Below, piece by piece: positions 19,505-27,534 of a DNA stretch of 41,760 nt (position 1 is its first letter; each line of letters starts with the position of its first letter). Location of the stretch: NCBI GenBank assembly GCA_018883675.1, contig JAHLFS010000017.1, positions 1-41,760 on the forward strand. The letters run 5' to 3'. This stretch comes from Candidatus Paralactobacillus gallistercoris. Its GTDB lineage: Bacteria > Bacillota > Bacilli > Lactobacillales > Lactobacillaceae. The notes under the pieces were generated by a model that was not told where the DNA came from, searched no databases, and worked only from the letters and a program-made list of their open reading frames with translations. The translations under genes were made by a program, and so were the position numbers.

Positions 19505-19543
19505 ATGTAAACGCTACAAATGCTTTTATATCAACGTTTTCAA
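19505..19543. promoter_or_regulatory. Two further cre-like sites upstream of arcA
   Basis: ATGTAAACGCTACAA (19505-19519) and, on minus, TTGAAAACGTTGATA (19529-19543) each miss the cre consensus by one defined position. They lie between arcA and the divergent gene at 19738 and could support cooperative CcpA binding. A weak 7-base-pair hairpin with a T tail follows on plus (19542-19565). Beyond the promoters and these sites I see nothing in 19408-19737. Confidence 0.4.
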
Positions 19544-19693
19544 AGGTATTTTTTACCTTTTTTTTACTAAAAATTTTTAGTTCATTTTCCGTACATAAGC
19601 ATTGATTTAACAGTCTTTCGCTATCCTCAATATTATCCAAGCTATTTTTTATTTTTCAAAATTCTTTCACCACTTAGTAACGACTTTTTTTGA

Positions 19694-19699
19694 TACAAT
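19694..19699 (+). promoter_or_regulatory. -10-like box for the 19738 gene
   Basis: TACAAT lies 38 bases before the start, with AAGGAGGAG between. The -35 region is not convincing. Confidence 0.35.
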
Positions 19700-19737
19700 T
19701 ATTAAGATGATTTTTTACTAAGGAGGAGAAATGAATA

Positions 19738-19992
19738 ATGCTAGCAAATCATTGCGAAATTACGATTAATGAGCATGCGTATATTAAAATCTTGCCCGAT
19801 ACCCAATATAATTTAGAAGTTTGGAAACAACCAACTACTACAAAGCAATCTCAACGAATTGGTCGAATGGATTATAAATACCATCGTGATGCTTTTGCCG
19901 GCTTTATTTATCGTTTATTTCCGCAAATCGATATGATCCAAATTCATAATTTGCAAAAACAAATTAATCCTTTCTTTGAGTTAGAAATTTAA
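19738..19992 (+). CDS. Small protein of unknown function
   Basis: I do not recognise this 84-residue protein. It is soluble, with no signal peptide, and begins MLANHCEITINEHAYIKILP. The central part is basic and aromatic (GRMDYKYHRDAFAGFIYRLF) and the end is FFELEI. A strong AAGGAGG lies about 11 bases before the ATG at 19738; another ATG at 19731 is out of frame and reaches a stop quickly. It diverges from arcA and shares the cre-bearing intergenic region. A 59-residue membrane protein follows after 19 bases and is probably cotranscribed. Confidence 0.65.
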   Translation: MLANHCEITINEHAYIKILPDTQYNLEVWKQPTTTKQSQRIGRMDYKYHRDAFAGFIYRLFPQIDMIQIHNLQKQINPFFELEI

Positions 19993-20011
19993 ATTAATAA
20001 AGGACAACAAG

Positions 20012-20191
20012 ATGTTTGATACAGTTCAAATTAAATTATTAATCATGGCGGTTGCAGCAGCGCTGGTTACGCTTAGCATTTTATTTATTACATGGCGGCA
20101 GCACCTTTGGCGCTGGCAAACAACAATTCCGCAAGTTATTGTTTTAATACTGATTTTGTTAATTATTATTGTTTTACTACACTGGATATAA
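20012..20191 (+). CDS. 59-residue two-helix membrane protein
   Basis: A short gene with good support: AAAGGA lies 8 bases before the ATG and the stop runs directly into a strong terminator. The protein has two hydrophobic helices, about residues 8-27 (LLIMAVAAALVTLSILFI) and 41-57 (VIVLILILLIIIVLL). A short basic, tryptophan-rich loop (WRQHLWRWQ) joins them. It belongs to no family I recognise. It lies 19 bases after the 84-residue gene, so the two form a small operon. Small membrane proteins of this shape may be regulators, toxins or accessory subunits; nothing here decides. Confidence 0.7.
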   Translation: MFDTVQIKLLIMAVAAALVTLSILFITWRQHLWRWQTTIPQVIVLILILLIIIVLLHWI

Positions 20192-20224
20192 AAAAAGAAC
20201 GTGCCGCGGCCACGTTCTTTTTTT
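20190..20224. terminator. Strong bidirectional terminator
   Basis: AAAAAAGAACGTG and CACGTTCTTTTTT form a 13-base-pair stem around a GC-rich loop, with A and T runs on both sides. It ends the small operon on plus and could also end a minus-strand transcript from the hairpin-rich stretch to its right. Confidence 0.9.
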
Positions 20225-20419
20225 ATTACTAGAAAGCTTTAGAGTTAAGGAGGTTAACACTATTGAGATAGAATAATTATTTTAATTATTCACCGTACTA
20301 CCTCACAATTTGATGTGAAGCACAACAAATTATCAAGAAACATAACAATTCTTGATAGGATCAGCACTGATTGCGCATTTAGTGCTCTCCTTCACCGCGC
20401 TTTCCCTAGAGTTAGCGTT

Positions 20420-20445
20420 TTGTAATCGTTTTCTTACGATTACAA
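20420..20445. promoter_or_regulatory. Inverted repeat with embedded cre-like site
   Basis: TTGTAATCG and CGATTACAA form a perfect 9-base inverted repeat. The bases at 20420-20434 (TTGTAATCGTTTTCT) also fit WTGNAANCGNWNNCW completely. It lies at the predicted start of the minus-strand RNA, where a repressor would act. Confidence 0.4.
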
Positions 20446-20493
20446 CTATATCATTGCATATTTTCACAATACTTGTTAAATAATCAGCTCATT

Positions 20494-20525
20494 AAAAAAG
20501 CGGTTAGTTTGCTTACTAACCACTT
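20494..20525 (-). terminator. Terminator after glycerate kinase
   Basis: AAGTGGTTAGT / ACTAACCGCTT on the minus strand, with one mismatch, a six-base loop and a run of six T. It directly follows the glycerate kinase stop. Confidence 0.8.
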
Positions 20526-20536
20526 AATTAATTAAT

Positions 20537-21700
20537 TTATTTATTAATATGTTTGTCTTGATAAATACTCTTTAATAAACGCGCGATGTTTTCAGCAGAA
20601 AGGGCAATATCATGCTTGCTTTCTTTCATTGCAATATCGAAAGGCTTATTGTCAATCGCAGCGGAAAAAATAGCGTCAACGCCATCTTTGGCATAAAGAT
20701 CACTAACATCGCCGCCAATTCGACCAGCTAAAACAATTACCGGCGCATTCGGGGCCACTTCTTTAGTGGCTTTAGCAACACCATATGGGGTTTTTCCGTA
20801 TTGGGTTTGTTCGTCAACACTACCTTCACCGGTGAAAACAAAATCAGCATCTTGTGCCTTTTGTTTTAAATGGCTAAATTGCACTACTAAATCAATGCCC
20901 TTGCACATTTTGGCTTTAGTAAAGGCCATTAAGCCAGCGCCTAACCCACCAGCAGCACCAGAACCGGGAATATCAGCCACATCTTTATCAAGATCTTGTT
21001 TAATGACTTCAGCATAATGTTTTAAATTAGCATCTAATAACTTAACCATTTCAGGTGTTGCACCTTTTTGTGGGCCAAAAACAGCCGAAGCGCCTTTAGG
21101 ACCAACTAACGGTACAGCTACATCAGAAGCAACTAAAATCTCGGTAGTTGCAATGCGGGGATCAACATGACTCATGTCAATATGACGCAAATTATTTAAA
21201 GCACCGCCACCACCAGGAAATTCATTGCCAGCTGCATCAAGCAAGCGTACCCCAATGGCTTGAGCCATACCTGCACCACCATCGTTAGTAGCACTGCCGC
21301 CAATCCCTAAAATAATCTTTTTTACTTGATGGTCTAAGGCATCTAAAATTAATTCGCCAGTTCCATAAGTAGTAGTAACTAGCGGATTACGTTGTTCAGC
21401 CGGCACATATTGAAAGCCACTAGCTTGAGCCATTTCAATAACAGCTGTCGTGCCATCGCCTAAAATACCATAATATGCATCAACTGGTGTGCCTAAAGGT
21501 CCAGTAATATTACGATGAATTAAATGACCATTAGTGGCATCAACTAGGGACTGCACTGTTCCTTCGCCACCATCAGCCATTGGTACTAGAGTATATTCAG
21601 CTTCAGGAAAAATCCGGGCTAACCCGTCTCTAACCGCCGTAGCCACTTCTTGTGCCGATAAGCAATTCTTAAAAGAATCAGGAGCAATAACAAACTTCAT
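20537..21700 (-). CDS. glxK: Glycerate kinase
   Basis: Phosphorylates D-glycerate with ATP to a phosphoglycerate that enters lower glycolysis. The 387-residue protein has the type I glycerate kinase pattern: MKFVIAPDSFKNCLSAQEVA, VPMADGGEGTVQSLVDATNG, GIGGSATNDGGAGMAQAIG, GSGAAGGLGAGLMAF and FTGEGSVDEQTQYGKTP. I start at the ATG at 21700; an in-frame GTG at 21721 overlaps the ribosome binding site AGAGGAG. It lies 30 bases after a GntP-type permease, so the pair probably imports and activates glycerate. The exact product, 2- or 3-phosphoglycerate, cannot be told from sequence. Confidence 0.93.
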   Translation of the reverse strand: MKFVIAPDSFKNCLSAQEVATAVRDGLARIFPEAEYTLVPMADGGEGTVQSLVDATNGHLIHRNITGPLGTPVDAYYGILGDGTTAVIEMAQASGFQYVPAEQRNPLVTTTYGTGELILDALDHQVKKIILGIGGSATNDGGAGMAQAIGVRLLDAAGNEFPGGGGALNNLRHIDMSHVDPRIATTEILVASDVAVPLVGPKGASAVFGPQKGATPEMVKLLDANLKHYAEVIKQDLDKDVADIPGSGAAGGLGAGLMAFTKAKMCKGIDLVVQFSHLKQKAQDADFVFTGEGSVDEQTQYGKTPYGVAKATKEVAPNAPVIVLAGRIGGDVSDLYAKDGVDAIFSAAIDNKPFDIAMKESKHDIALSAENIARLLKSIYQDKHINK

Positions 21701-21730
21701 CTTACCAAAATCTCCTCTCACTTTTACTTA

Positions 21731-23038
21731 TTATACTAAATGCATAAAGCCATATAAAACGGTCGCAACAATTGTGGAAGCTAAACCGGAACATGTTTCA
21801 TATAGCATTGCTTGTGAACGTTCCTTAATATCCATATGCATAGCATTGGCAGTTACGTGGAAATAATTACCCTGTGGTAACTGGTCGATGATAGTTGCTG
21901 ATGTATGTACCATCGCAGCCGCTGCCAACGGTGATACACCAAAACCAAGAATGGCTTTTGAAAATGACTTCGTAGCCAAAATAACCCCGGTTGACGTTGA
22001 AGCAGTAGCAGCACTCATTAATAATCCTGATAATGGTGCTAATAAAACGCCTGGAACATGTAAAACTTTGACTAAATGAATTAATTGGGCTGGTAAATCA
22101 GATGAAGTAATCGTAGCACCAATCGCACCCGCACCAATTAAAATTAATACCACATCCGTCATCCGACTAACACCGGTCATCGCAAAATGGCGTAGTTTTT
22201 TACCTTGTTTCATTGCCAAAGCACCAATAATAGCGGCAATTGGTAAAGCATACATCGCATCAATATGGATATTAGCTAAACAGTTAATGTGCAAAAGCGT
22301 GCCAATTGGACTCAATAATAACAAAACAATGGCGACAATTGGCGCAACTAAAGAAGTACCCAATGATGGTAAAACATTTGGTTGGTCAGGGGCTTCATCT
22401 AGATTTTGCAAATCTTCATCTAATACTGGCGACCCCTTATGTTTAATTAAATTAGCAACAATTACTGTTGCTGCTAAAGCAAACAAGGCTGGAACAAAAT
22501 CAACCATCATAACTTGATTTAGTTGCAAACCAAAACCTTTGGCGGCAGCAATCGTATTCGCATTAGGTGAAATAATATTACCAGCTTTACCGCCACCTGA
22601 TAATGCCACAATCAACGCTAATTTGGAAATATTTAACCGCCGGCCAACTTCCAACGCAATCGGTGCAATGATTAAAACCGTTACGGGAATAAATACGCCA
22701 ACAGCAGTAATAATCATTGAAGCCAATGCCAATGATAAAATAGCTAATTTATCACCTAATTTATCAATAATAGCGCGAGCAATCGTGTCAGCTGCACCGG
22801 ATTCCATCATTACGCCGGCTAACATACCAGCCGCTAAGACCCGGACGACGGTCCCCATTACACTTTGGGTACCTTTAACGACCAAGTTAACGGTATCGGC
22901 TAAACCAGCACCACCAATTAATGCACCAATAATAGCGCCCAAAATTAGTGAATATACTGGATTAAGTTTCTTTAAAATAAGAATAATTGCAACTGCTAAG
23001 CCGATTAAAGCGGCCCACCACGGAATAATTACAGACAT
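21731..23038 (-). CDS. GntP-family permease, probably for glycerate or a sugar acid
   Basis: The 435-residue integral membrane protein has about 12 helices and the GntP (gluconate:proton symporter) pattern: LNPVYSLILGAIIGALIGG, GMLAGVMMESGAADTIARAI, VFIPVTVLIIAPIALEVGRR, then SGGGKAGNIISPNANTIAAA and STSTGVILATKSF in the C-terminal half. GGAGG precedes the ATG. The family carries gluconate and other sugar acids. Cotranscription with glycerate kinase makes glycerate the likely substrate, an inference from context. Confidence 0.85.
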   Translation of the reverse strand: MSVIIPWWAALIGLAVAIILILKKLNPVYSLILGAIIGALIGGAGLADTVNLVVKGTQSVMGTVVRVLAAGMLAGVMMESGAADTIARAIIDKLGDKLAILSLALASMIITAVGVFIPVTVLIIAPIALEVGRRLNISKLALIVALSGGGKAGNIISPNANTIAAAKGFGLQLNQVMMVDFVPALFALAATVIVANLIKHKGSPVLDEDLQNLDEAPDQPNVLPSLGTSLVAPIVAIVLLLLSPIGTLLHINCLANIHIDAMYALPIAAIIGALAMKQGKKLRHFAMTGVSRMTDVVLILIGAGAIGATITSSDLPAQLIHLVKVLHVPGVLLAPLSGLLMSAATASTSTGVILATKSFSKAILGFGVSPLAAAAMVHTSATIIDQLPQGNYFHVTANAMHMDIKERSQAMLYETCSGLASTIVATVLYGFMHLV

Positions 23039-23150
23039 TGTTTTAATTTTCCTCCAAGCCTTTCATTAAATAAAAAATCAGTCTGTATTAAGCATATTTA
23101 AATCAATTTATGAAAGCAATGAATAATTTCTTTCTATACAAAATCGTTAC

Positions 23151-23191
23151 AAAAAAATGTGCTGTAATTACAAAAAATTACAGCACATTTT
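23151..23191 (-). terminator. Terminator after mnmG
   Basis: AAAATGTGCTGTAATT / AATTACAGCACATTTT, a perfect 16-base-pair stem with a six-base loop and a T run on the minus strand, just past the mnmG stop. Confidence 0.92.
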
Positions 23192-23199
23192 ACAAAACA

Positions 23200-25110
23200 T
23201 TAGTCTTCTTTTACTTTAGCAATTTTGCCTTGTTCAATGTAAACACTCAAGATACCAATATCAGATGGATTTACACCACTAATCCGACTAGCTTGCGCAA
23301 TCGTGGTTGGATTAATCTTCTTAAATTTTTGCCGTGCTTCGGTTGCTAAACCGTTGATATCATCATAATCAATGTTGGCCGGAATCTTCTTAGATTCAAG
23401 ACGTTTTAATTTAGCAACATTAGCTTCTTGCTTCTTAATATAGCCAGCATACTTAATTTGAATTTCAACTTGTTCAATTACCCGGCGATCAAGTTTCTCT
23501 GGTGGCGCCGGAATGAATTGGGCCAGATCAGCATACTTAACTTCAGGCCGTTTTAAGAAATCACTAGCTAAAACGCCATCTTTTAATGGTGTAGAACCTT
23601 TTGCTTCCAAAAAGGCTTGTACAGCTGGAGTTGGCTTAATCCGAATACTTTGTAAACGAGAAAGTTCTTTTTCAATAGCTTCTTTCTTATTTAAAAATGC
23701 TTGGTAACGTTTTTCGCTAATTAAACCTAAGTTATAGCCTTTTTCAGTTAACCGCAAGTCAGCATTATCACTCCGTAATAATAACCGGTATTCGGCCCGA
23801 CTAGTAAGTAAACGGTAAGGTTCAGTAGTACCTTTAGTTACTAAGTCATCAATCATGACGCCGATGTAAGCATCGCTCCGATCTAAGATAAATGGTTCTT
23901 TGCCTTGTACTTTCAAAGCAGCATTAATCCCGGCAATAATACCTTGACCAGCGGCTTCTTCATAGCCAGAAGTACCATTAATTTGCCCAGCAGCATACAA
24001 ATTCTTAATCCGCTTTGTTTCCAACGTCTTCTTTAATTGCCATGGTTCAATGACATCATATTCAATGGCATAACCAGGCCGCATCATTTGGGCATGATGT
24101 AAACCTTCAACGGAATGCAACATTTCTTGTTGAATTTCTTCCGGCAATGAAGTTGAAAATTCACCAACATAGTATTCTTCTGTGTCACGACCTTCAGGTT
24201 CAAGGAAAATTTGATGCCGTGGTTTATCTGCAAAACGAACGATTTTATCTTCAATGGATGGGCAGTAACGTGGGCCGACACCTTTAATATCACCTGAGAA
24301 CAATGGTGCACGATCCAAATTATCACGAATAATTTGGTGCGTCTTACCATTAGTGTAAGTCATCCAGCATGACATTTGTTTATCCACTGGTAAGTAATCA
24401 GCATCCGGCGTTTCATAGCTAAATGCGTTTGGCGTAGCGTCTCCGGGTTGTTCAATAGTTTCATCATAGTCGATAGAATGAGCGTTAATCCGTGGTGGCG
24501 TACCAGTCTTAAAGCGCCGCATCTTAAAGCCTAATTCTTCCAAATTTTCGGATAATTTAATAGAAGGTAAAGTATTATTCGGACCAGATGAGTAGTGTAA
24601 TTCACCGATAAAAATCTTACCGCGTGAACTAGTTCCAGCAGCTAAAACAACTGCTTTAGCCCGGTAACGTGCACCAGTATTAGTTACTACTCCAACTACT
24701 TGATCATCTTCAACAATTAAACGATCAACCGTTGCTTGCCGTAAAGTTACGTTCGGTTCATTTTCCAAAGTATCTTTCATGGCAGCATGATAAGCATACT
24801 TATCAGCTTGTGCCCGTAAAGCTTGAACAGCTGGTCCTTTACCAGTATTTAACATCCGCATTTGTACGTATGTTTTATCAATGTTACGACCCATTTCGCC
24901 ACCTAAAGCATCAATTTCACGAACAACAACCCCTTTGGCTGGTCCACCAATTGATGGGTTACATGGCATAAATGCAACCATATCCAAACTAATTGTCAGC
25001 AATAAAACTTTTTCGCCCATGCGTGCTGCCGCCAAACCGGCTTCACAGCCAGCGTGACCAGCACCAACAACGACGACATCATATTGTTCATTTGATTCGT
25101 ATTCGCGCAT
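23200..25110 (-). CDS. mnmG: tRNA uridine-5-carboxymethylaminomethyl enzyme MnmG (GidA)
   Basis: MnmG works in a complex with MnmE to place the cmnm5 group on the wobble uridine of several tRNAs, using FAD, NADH and a folate carbon. The 636-residue protein has the FAD-binding motif [10 protein letters not shown] at residues 16-25, [14 protein letters not shown] with a conserved cysteine, [28 protein letters not shown], and a C-terminal helical domain ending [19 protein letters not shown]. Length is typical. It lies 21 bases after mnmE and ends at a strong terminator. Confidence 0.98.
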   Translation of the reverse strand: MREYESNEQYDVVVVGAGHAGCEAGLAAARMGEKVLLLTISLDMVAFMPCNPSIGGPAKGVVVREIDALGGEMGRNIDKTYVQMRMLNTGKGPAVQALRAQADKYAYHAAMKDTLENEPNVTLRQATVDRLIVEDDQVVGVVTNTGARYRAKAVVLAAGTSSRGKIFIGELHYSSGPNNTLPSIKLSENLEELGFKMRRFKTGTPPRINAHSIDYDETIEQPGDATPNAFSYETPDADYLPVDKQMSCWMTYTNGKTHQIIRDNLDRAPLFSGDIKGVGPRYCPSIEDKIVRFADKPRHQIFLEPEGRDTEEYYVGEFSTSLPEEIQQEMLHSVEGLHHAQMMRPGYAIEYDVIEPWQLKKTLETKRIKNLYAAGQINGTSGYEEAAGQGIIAGINAALKVQGKEPFILDRSDAYIGVMIDDLVTKGTTEPYRLLTSRAEYRLLLRSDNADLRLTEKGYNLGLISEKRYQAFLNKKEAIEKELSRLQSIRIKPTPAVQAFLEAKGSTPLKDGVLASDFLKRPEVKYADLAQFIPAPPEKLDRRVIEQVEIQIKYAGYIKKQEANVAKLKRLESKKIPANIDYDDINGLATEARQKFKKINPTTIAQASRISGVNPSDIGILSVYIEQGKIAKVKED

Positions 25111-25131
25111 TTTATTTCCCCGTCAATATTT

Positions 25132-26523
25132 TTATTTACCTAAGCAGAAACGACTAAACAATTCATTAATCATTTCATCAGGTGATGAATCACCGGTAAT
25201 TTCACCTAATTCTTCCCAGCAGTTAGTAAAATCAATTTGTACTAAATCAATTGGCATGCCGGCGTCAACACTATTAATTACATTATCTAATGAATGTGAT
25301 GCTTGCTTAAATAAAGCCGTTTGCCGTGCACTAGTAATCATTAAGTTATTTTGACTATTTTCAATGCCACTGAAGAACATTGCTGAAATGCGTTGCTTCA
25401 AAGCATCGATCCCATCATTGTTCAAAACGGAAATTGGCAAGATTTCATCACGGTCAACTAATTTACTCAAATCAGCAACTGTGGTCTTTTGCGGCAAATC
25501 AATTTTATTTAAAATAACAATCCGGGCCTTATCCTTAGTAGCGTCAATTAATTCACGATCTTCTGCTGTCAAAGGCGTGCTAGCATCAATTAATAATAAA
25601 ACTAAATCAGCTTGCACAATGGCCTTTCGACTTCGTTCAACCCCGATTTTTTCAACCTTATCTTCAGTATCACGAATTCCCGCCGTATCAATTAACTTCA
25701 ATGGAATATTATTAACATTAACGTATTCTTCCAAAACGTCGCGTGTTGTCCCAGCAACATCAGTAACAATCGCCTTATCTTGGTGTAATAACTGGTTTAA
25801 TAAACTAGACTTACCAACATTAGGCCGACCAACTAACGCTGTTGCTAAACCATCACGTAATACTTCACCGTCTTGGGCAGTAGCTAGTAACTTCGCAATC
25901 CGTTGTTTAACATCAAGGGCCGTTTTCTTCATTAAATCAAGGGTAATTTGGTCTTCATCATATTCAGGATAATCAATATTAACTTCAACCTTACCCATGA
26001 CTTCCATAATATCATCACGTAAATCGCGGATAGCTTGCCGTAAATTACCGCCTAATTGATCAACGGCGACTTGCCGGGCCCGGTCACTTTTGGCATCAAT
26101 CAAATCTTCAATTGATTCTGCTTGTGTTAAGTCAATCCGTCCGTTCAAGAAAGCACGTTTGGTAAATTCACCTGGTTCAGCAGCCCGGGCCCCATTAGCC
26201 AATAATAATTCCAAAATACGGTTAGTAACGACAATCCCACCATGACAATTAATTTCAACAATGTCTTCGCGGGTGTAAGTCCGTGGTGCCCGCATAATGG
26301 TAACCATTACTTCGTCAACGATTTCATTATCATTATCAGGATCAATGATATGACCGTAATTCATCGTATGGGTGGCAACTTTAGTTAAATCTTTACCCTT
26401 AAACAATTTATTAGCAATATCAACGGCTTCATCACCAGACATCCGTACAATTGAAATCGCACCGACACCAGGTGGCGTTGAAATGGCAGCAATCGTATCA
26501 TATTCGGTTACTCTATTTGGCAT
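25132..26523 (-). CDS. mnmE: tRNA modification GTPase MnmE (TrmE)
   Basis: MnmE is the GTPase partner of MnmG in wobble-uridine modification. The 463-residue protein starts with a folate-binding domain ([20 protein letters not shown] and [20 protein letters not shown]). A helical domain follows with an inserted G domain carrying [30 protein letters not shown] and NKID, and the protein ends in the CLGK motif that is essential for activity. GAAAGGAG precedes the ATG. It is the first gene of mnmE-mnmG, and a promoter and terminator-like leader hairpin lie upstream. Confidence 0.98.
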   Translation of the reverse strand: MPNRVTEYDTIAAISTPPGVGAISIVRMSGDEAVDIANKLFKGKDLTKVATHTMNYGHIIDPDNDNEIVDEVMVTIMRAPRTYTREDIVEINCHGGIVVTNRILELLLANGARAAEPGEFTKRAFLNGRIDLTQAESIEDLIDAKSDRARQVAVDQLGGNLRQAIRDLRDDIMEVMGKVEVNIDYPEYDEDQITLDLMKKTALDVKQRIAKLLATAQDGEVLRDGLATALVGRPNVGKSSLLNQLLHQDKAIVTDVAGTTRDVLEEYVNVNNIPLKLIDTAGIRDTEDKVEKIGVERSRKAIVQADLVLLLIDASTPLTAEDRELIDATKDKARIVILNKIDLPQKTTVADLSKLVDRDEILPISVLNNDGIDALKQRISAMFFSGIENSQNNLMITSARQTALFKQASHSLDNVINSVDAGMPIDLVQIDFTNCWEELGEITGDSSPDEMINELFSRFCLGK

Positions 26524-26550
26524 AATAAAACTCCTTTCCTAATTAAAAAC

Positions 26551-26602
26551 AATAAAAAAAGTGCTTTCCATCCAAACTGGTAAGTTTGGATAAAGCACTT
26601 TG
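26551..26602 (-). terminator. Terminator hairpin inside the mnmE leader
   Basis: A very strong stem: 10 base pairs (AAAGTGCTTT with AAAGCACTTT), a two-base bulge, then 9 more (ATCCAAACT with AGTTTGGAT), with a GGTA loop. Seven T follow on the minus strand. The only gene on minus reached by this transcript is mnmE, 28 bases further on, so the hairpin lies in the mnmE 5' untranslated region and should end most transcripts unless prevented. Confidence 0.8.
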
Positions 26603-26613
26603 ACTACTTTATC
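26589..26613 (-). promoter_or_regulatory. Alternative hairpin competing with the mnmE terminator
   Basis: On minus, GATAAAG (26607-26613) can pair perfectly with CTTTATC (26589-26595). The second arm is also part of the terminator's 5' arm, so the two structures exclude each other, as in attenuators. No ligand or protein binding site is recognised. Confidence 0.4.
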
Positions 26614-26640
26614 GAGTTATTAATAAGAATGATTAATTAC

Positions 26641-26668
26641 AATATATCATGTTTTCTATATTTGTCAA
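26641..26668 (-). promoter_or_regulatory. Promoter of mnmE-mnmG
   Basis: On minus, a perfect -35 TTGACA (26663-26668) and -10 TATATT (26641-26646) with a 16-base spacer. Transcription from about 26634 gives a leader of roughly 110 bases containing the hairpins described. Confidence 0.7.
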
Positions 26669-26773
26669 TTTTAGTAAAACTTCATAAAAATGTGCCATAT
26701 AATAAAGATGTTTACGATTACATAATATAATTAAAGTAATAACAATTAAAAAAATATCAGAAAGGATAATGAA

Positions 26774-27142
26774 ATGGCCATTTTTGTATACGAAGACAAA
26801 CGGGCTAAAATTCCATTTTATGAGTGGCGTAATAAAATGAATGCCAAAGAGCCAAGTATTGCGCATAAAATTGATGATATGATTGCAATGATGCAAAACA
26901 AGACATTACCATTAGAACGTCCCCGCGTGAAACGCATGCTAGCCCGGTTGCCTTACCGCGATTTATTTAAAATCCGCTTGGGCAAATACCGCTTATTCTT
27001 CCTATTTAAGGATGATGATTATTACTTATTGCACGCATTTCGCAAATCTAGTCAACGTACGCCGGAAAAAGAATGCCGCTTAGTAGCGCGTGAGATTGAA
27101 GCAAATCACTATACTACTTATCATGAGCAGAAAGGAGATTAG
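26774..27142 (+). CDS. RelE/Gp49-like toxin-family protein, copy 1
   Basis: The 122-residue basic protein fits the phage-derived Gp49-like/HigB branch of the RelE superfamily. These are mRNA-cleaving toxins normally paired with a helix-turn-helix antitoxin. Family features are an N-terminal strand and PFYEWRNKM helix, the VKRMLARLPYRDLFKIRLG segment (family pattern: linker to K-x-L, then Y-E-L-R), a YRLFF strand, and the LLHAFRKSSQRTPEKE signature before a C-terminal helix. GAAAGGA lies before the ATG. No antitoxin gene is adjacent; a close paralogue follows after 5 bases. Activity is not shown; it could be a domesticated nuclease. Confidence 0.75.
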   Translation: MAIFVYEDKRAKIPFYEWRNKMNAKEPSIAHKIDDMIAMMQNKTLPLERPRVKRMLARLPYRDLFKIRLGKYRLFFLFKDDDYYLLHAFRKSSQRTPEKECRLVAREIEANHYTTYHEQKGD

Positions 27143-27147
27143 TAATA

Positions 27148-27519
27148 ATGGCCATTTTTGTATATGAAGATAACCGGGGCAAAATACCTTTTTATGAATG
27201 GCGTGATAAAATTGCGGCTAAAGATCCAAGTATTTATCGCAAAGTCCAAGATATGATTGCAATGATGCGACAGCAAAATTTGCCGTTAACCCGGCCGTTA
27301 GTAAAACGAATGTTATTGCGCTTACCATACCGTGATCTTTATAAAATCCGGTTAGGTAAATACCGCTTAATGTTTTTAGCTGATGGCGGTGATTACTACC
27401 TACTACACGCTTTTCGGAAAACAACACAGCAAACGCCAGAAAAAGAACGTCACATTGTTTCCCGGGAAATTGAACGTCATCAATACTTACCATATCAAGA
27501 CATGACCGAAAATCATTAA
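27148..27519 (+). CDS. RelE/Gp49-like toxin-family protein, copy 2
   Basis: A paralogue of the preceding gene: about 80 of 114 aligned residues are identical by hand count. Both proteins start MAIFVYED and share PFYEWR, DMIAMM, RLPYRDL, KIRLGKYRL and LLHAFRK. The 123-residue protein carries the same LLHAFRKTTQQTPEKE signature. AAAGGAG lies just before its ATG, inside the end of copy 1. The divergence argues for an old tandem duplication with both copies kept intact. The next gene, a PTS permease, starts 15 bases after its stop. As with copy 1, no antitoxin is visible. Confidence 0.75.
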   Translation: MAIFVYEDNRGKIPFYEWRDKIAAKDPSIYRKVQDMIAMMRQQNLPLTRPLVKRMLLRLPYRDLYKIRLGKYRLMFLADGGDYYLLHAFRKTTQQTPEKERHIVSREIERHQYLPYQDMTENH

Positions 27520-27534
27520 TAAGAAGTTATATTT

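Larger units (their letters stand above)
20190..20445 (-). ncRNA. Candidate structured RNA of unknown type
   Basis: No gene fits 20225-20490, yet the stretch is full of hairpins: 20271-20291 (9 base pairs), 20303-20318 (5), 20331-20357 (9), 20363-20386 (6) and 20420-20445 (9). CTCCTT (20387-20392) can pair with AAGGAG (20247-20252) and would close the inner hairpins into one domain. On minus, an extended -10 element TGATATAGT lies just upstream at about 20446-20454, and the bidirectional terminator at 20190-20224 would give an RNA of about 250 bases. It does not match what I know of RNase P RNA, tmRNA or SRP RNA. 6S RNA or a novel RNA remain possible. The strand is inferred. Confidence 0.35.

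Noticed and set aside
19434-19640. Minus-strand open frame of 68 codons upstream of arcA
   Set aside because: It covers the arcA promoter and cre sites, has no ribosome binding site and its low-complexity Lys/Phe content reflects AT-rich DNA.
20247-20272. Possible small gene starting after the GGAGG at 20249
   Set aside because: The nearest start is a TTG that meets a stop after two codons.
20225-20490. Known RNA: RNase P RNA, tmRNA or SRP RNA
   Set aside because: The conserved cores of these RNAs are not visible, and the stretch is too short for RNase P RNA or tmRNA.
23110-23349. Plus-strand open frame overlapping the mnmG end
   Set aside because: It reads through the mnmG terminator and antisense to mnmG, with no ribosome binding site or recognisable protein.
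26633-26896. Minus-strand open frame covering the mnmE promoter
   Set aside because: It is antisense to the first RelE-like gene and overlaps the mnmE promoter; composition looks random.
26774-27519. Complete toxin-antitoxin pair, with one gene as antitoxin
   Set aside because: Both proteins are the same RelE/Gp49-like family; neither has a helix-turn-helix or other antitoxin-like domain.
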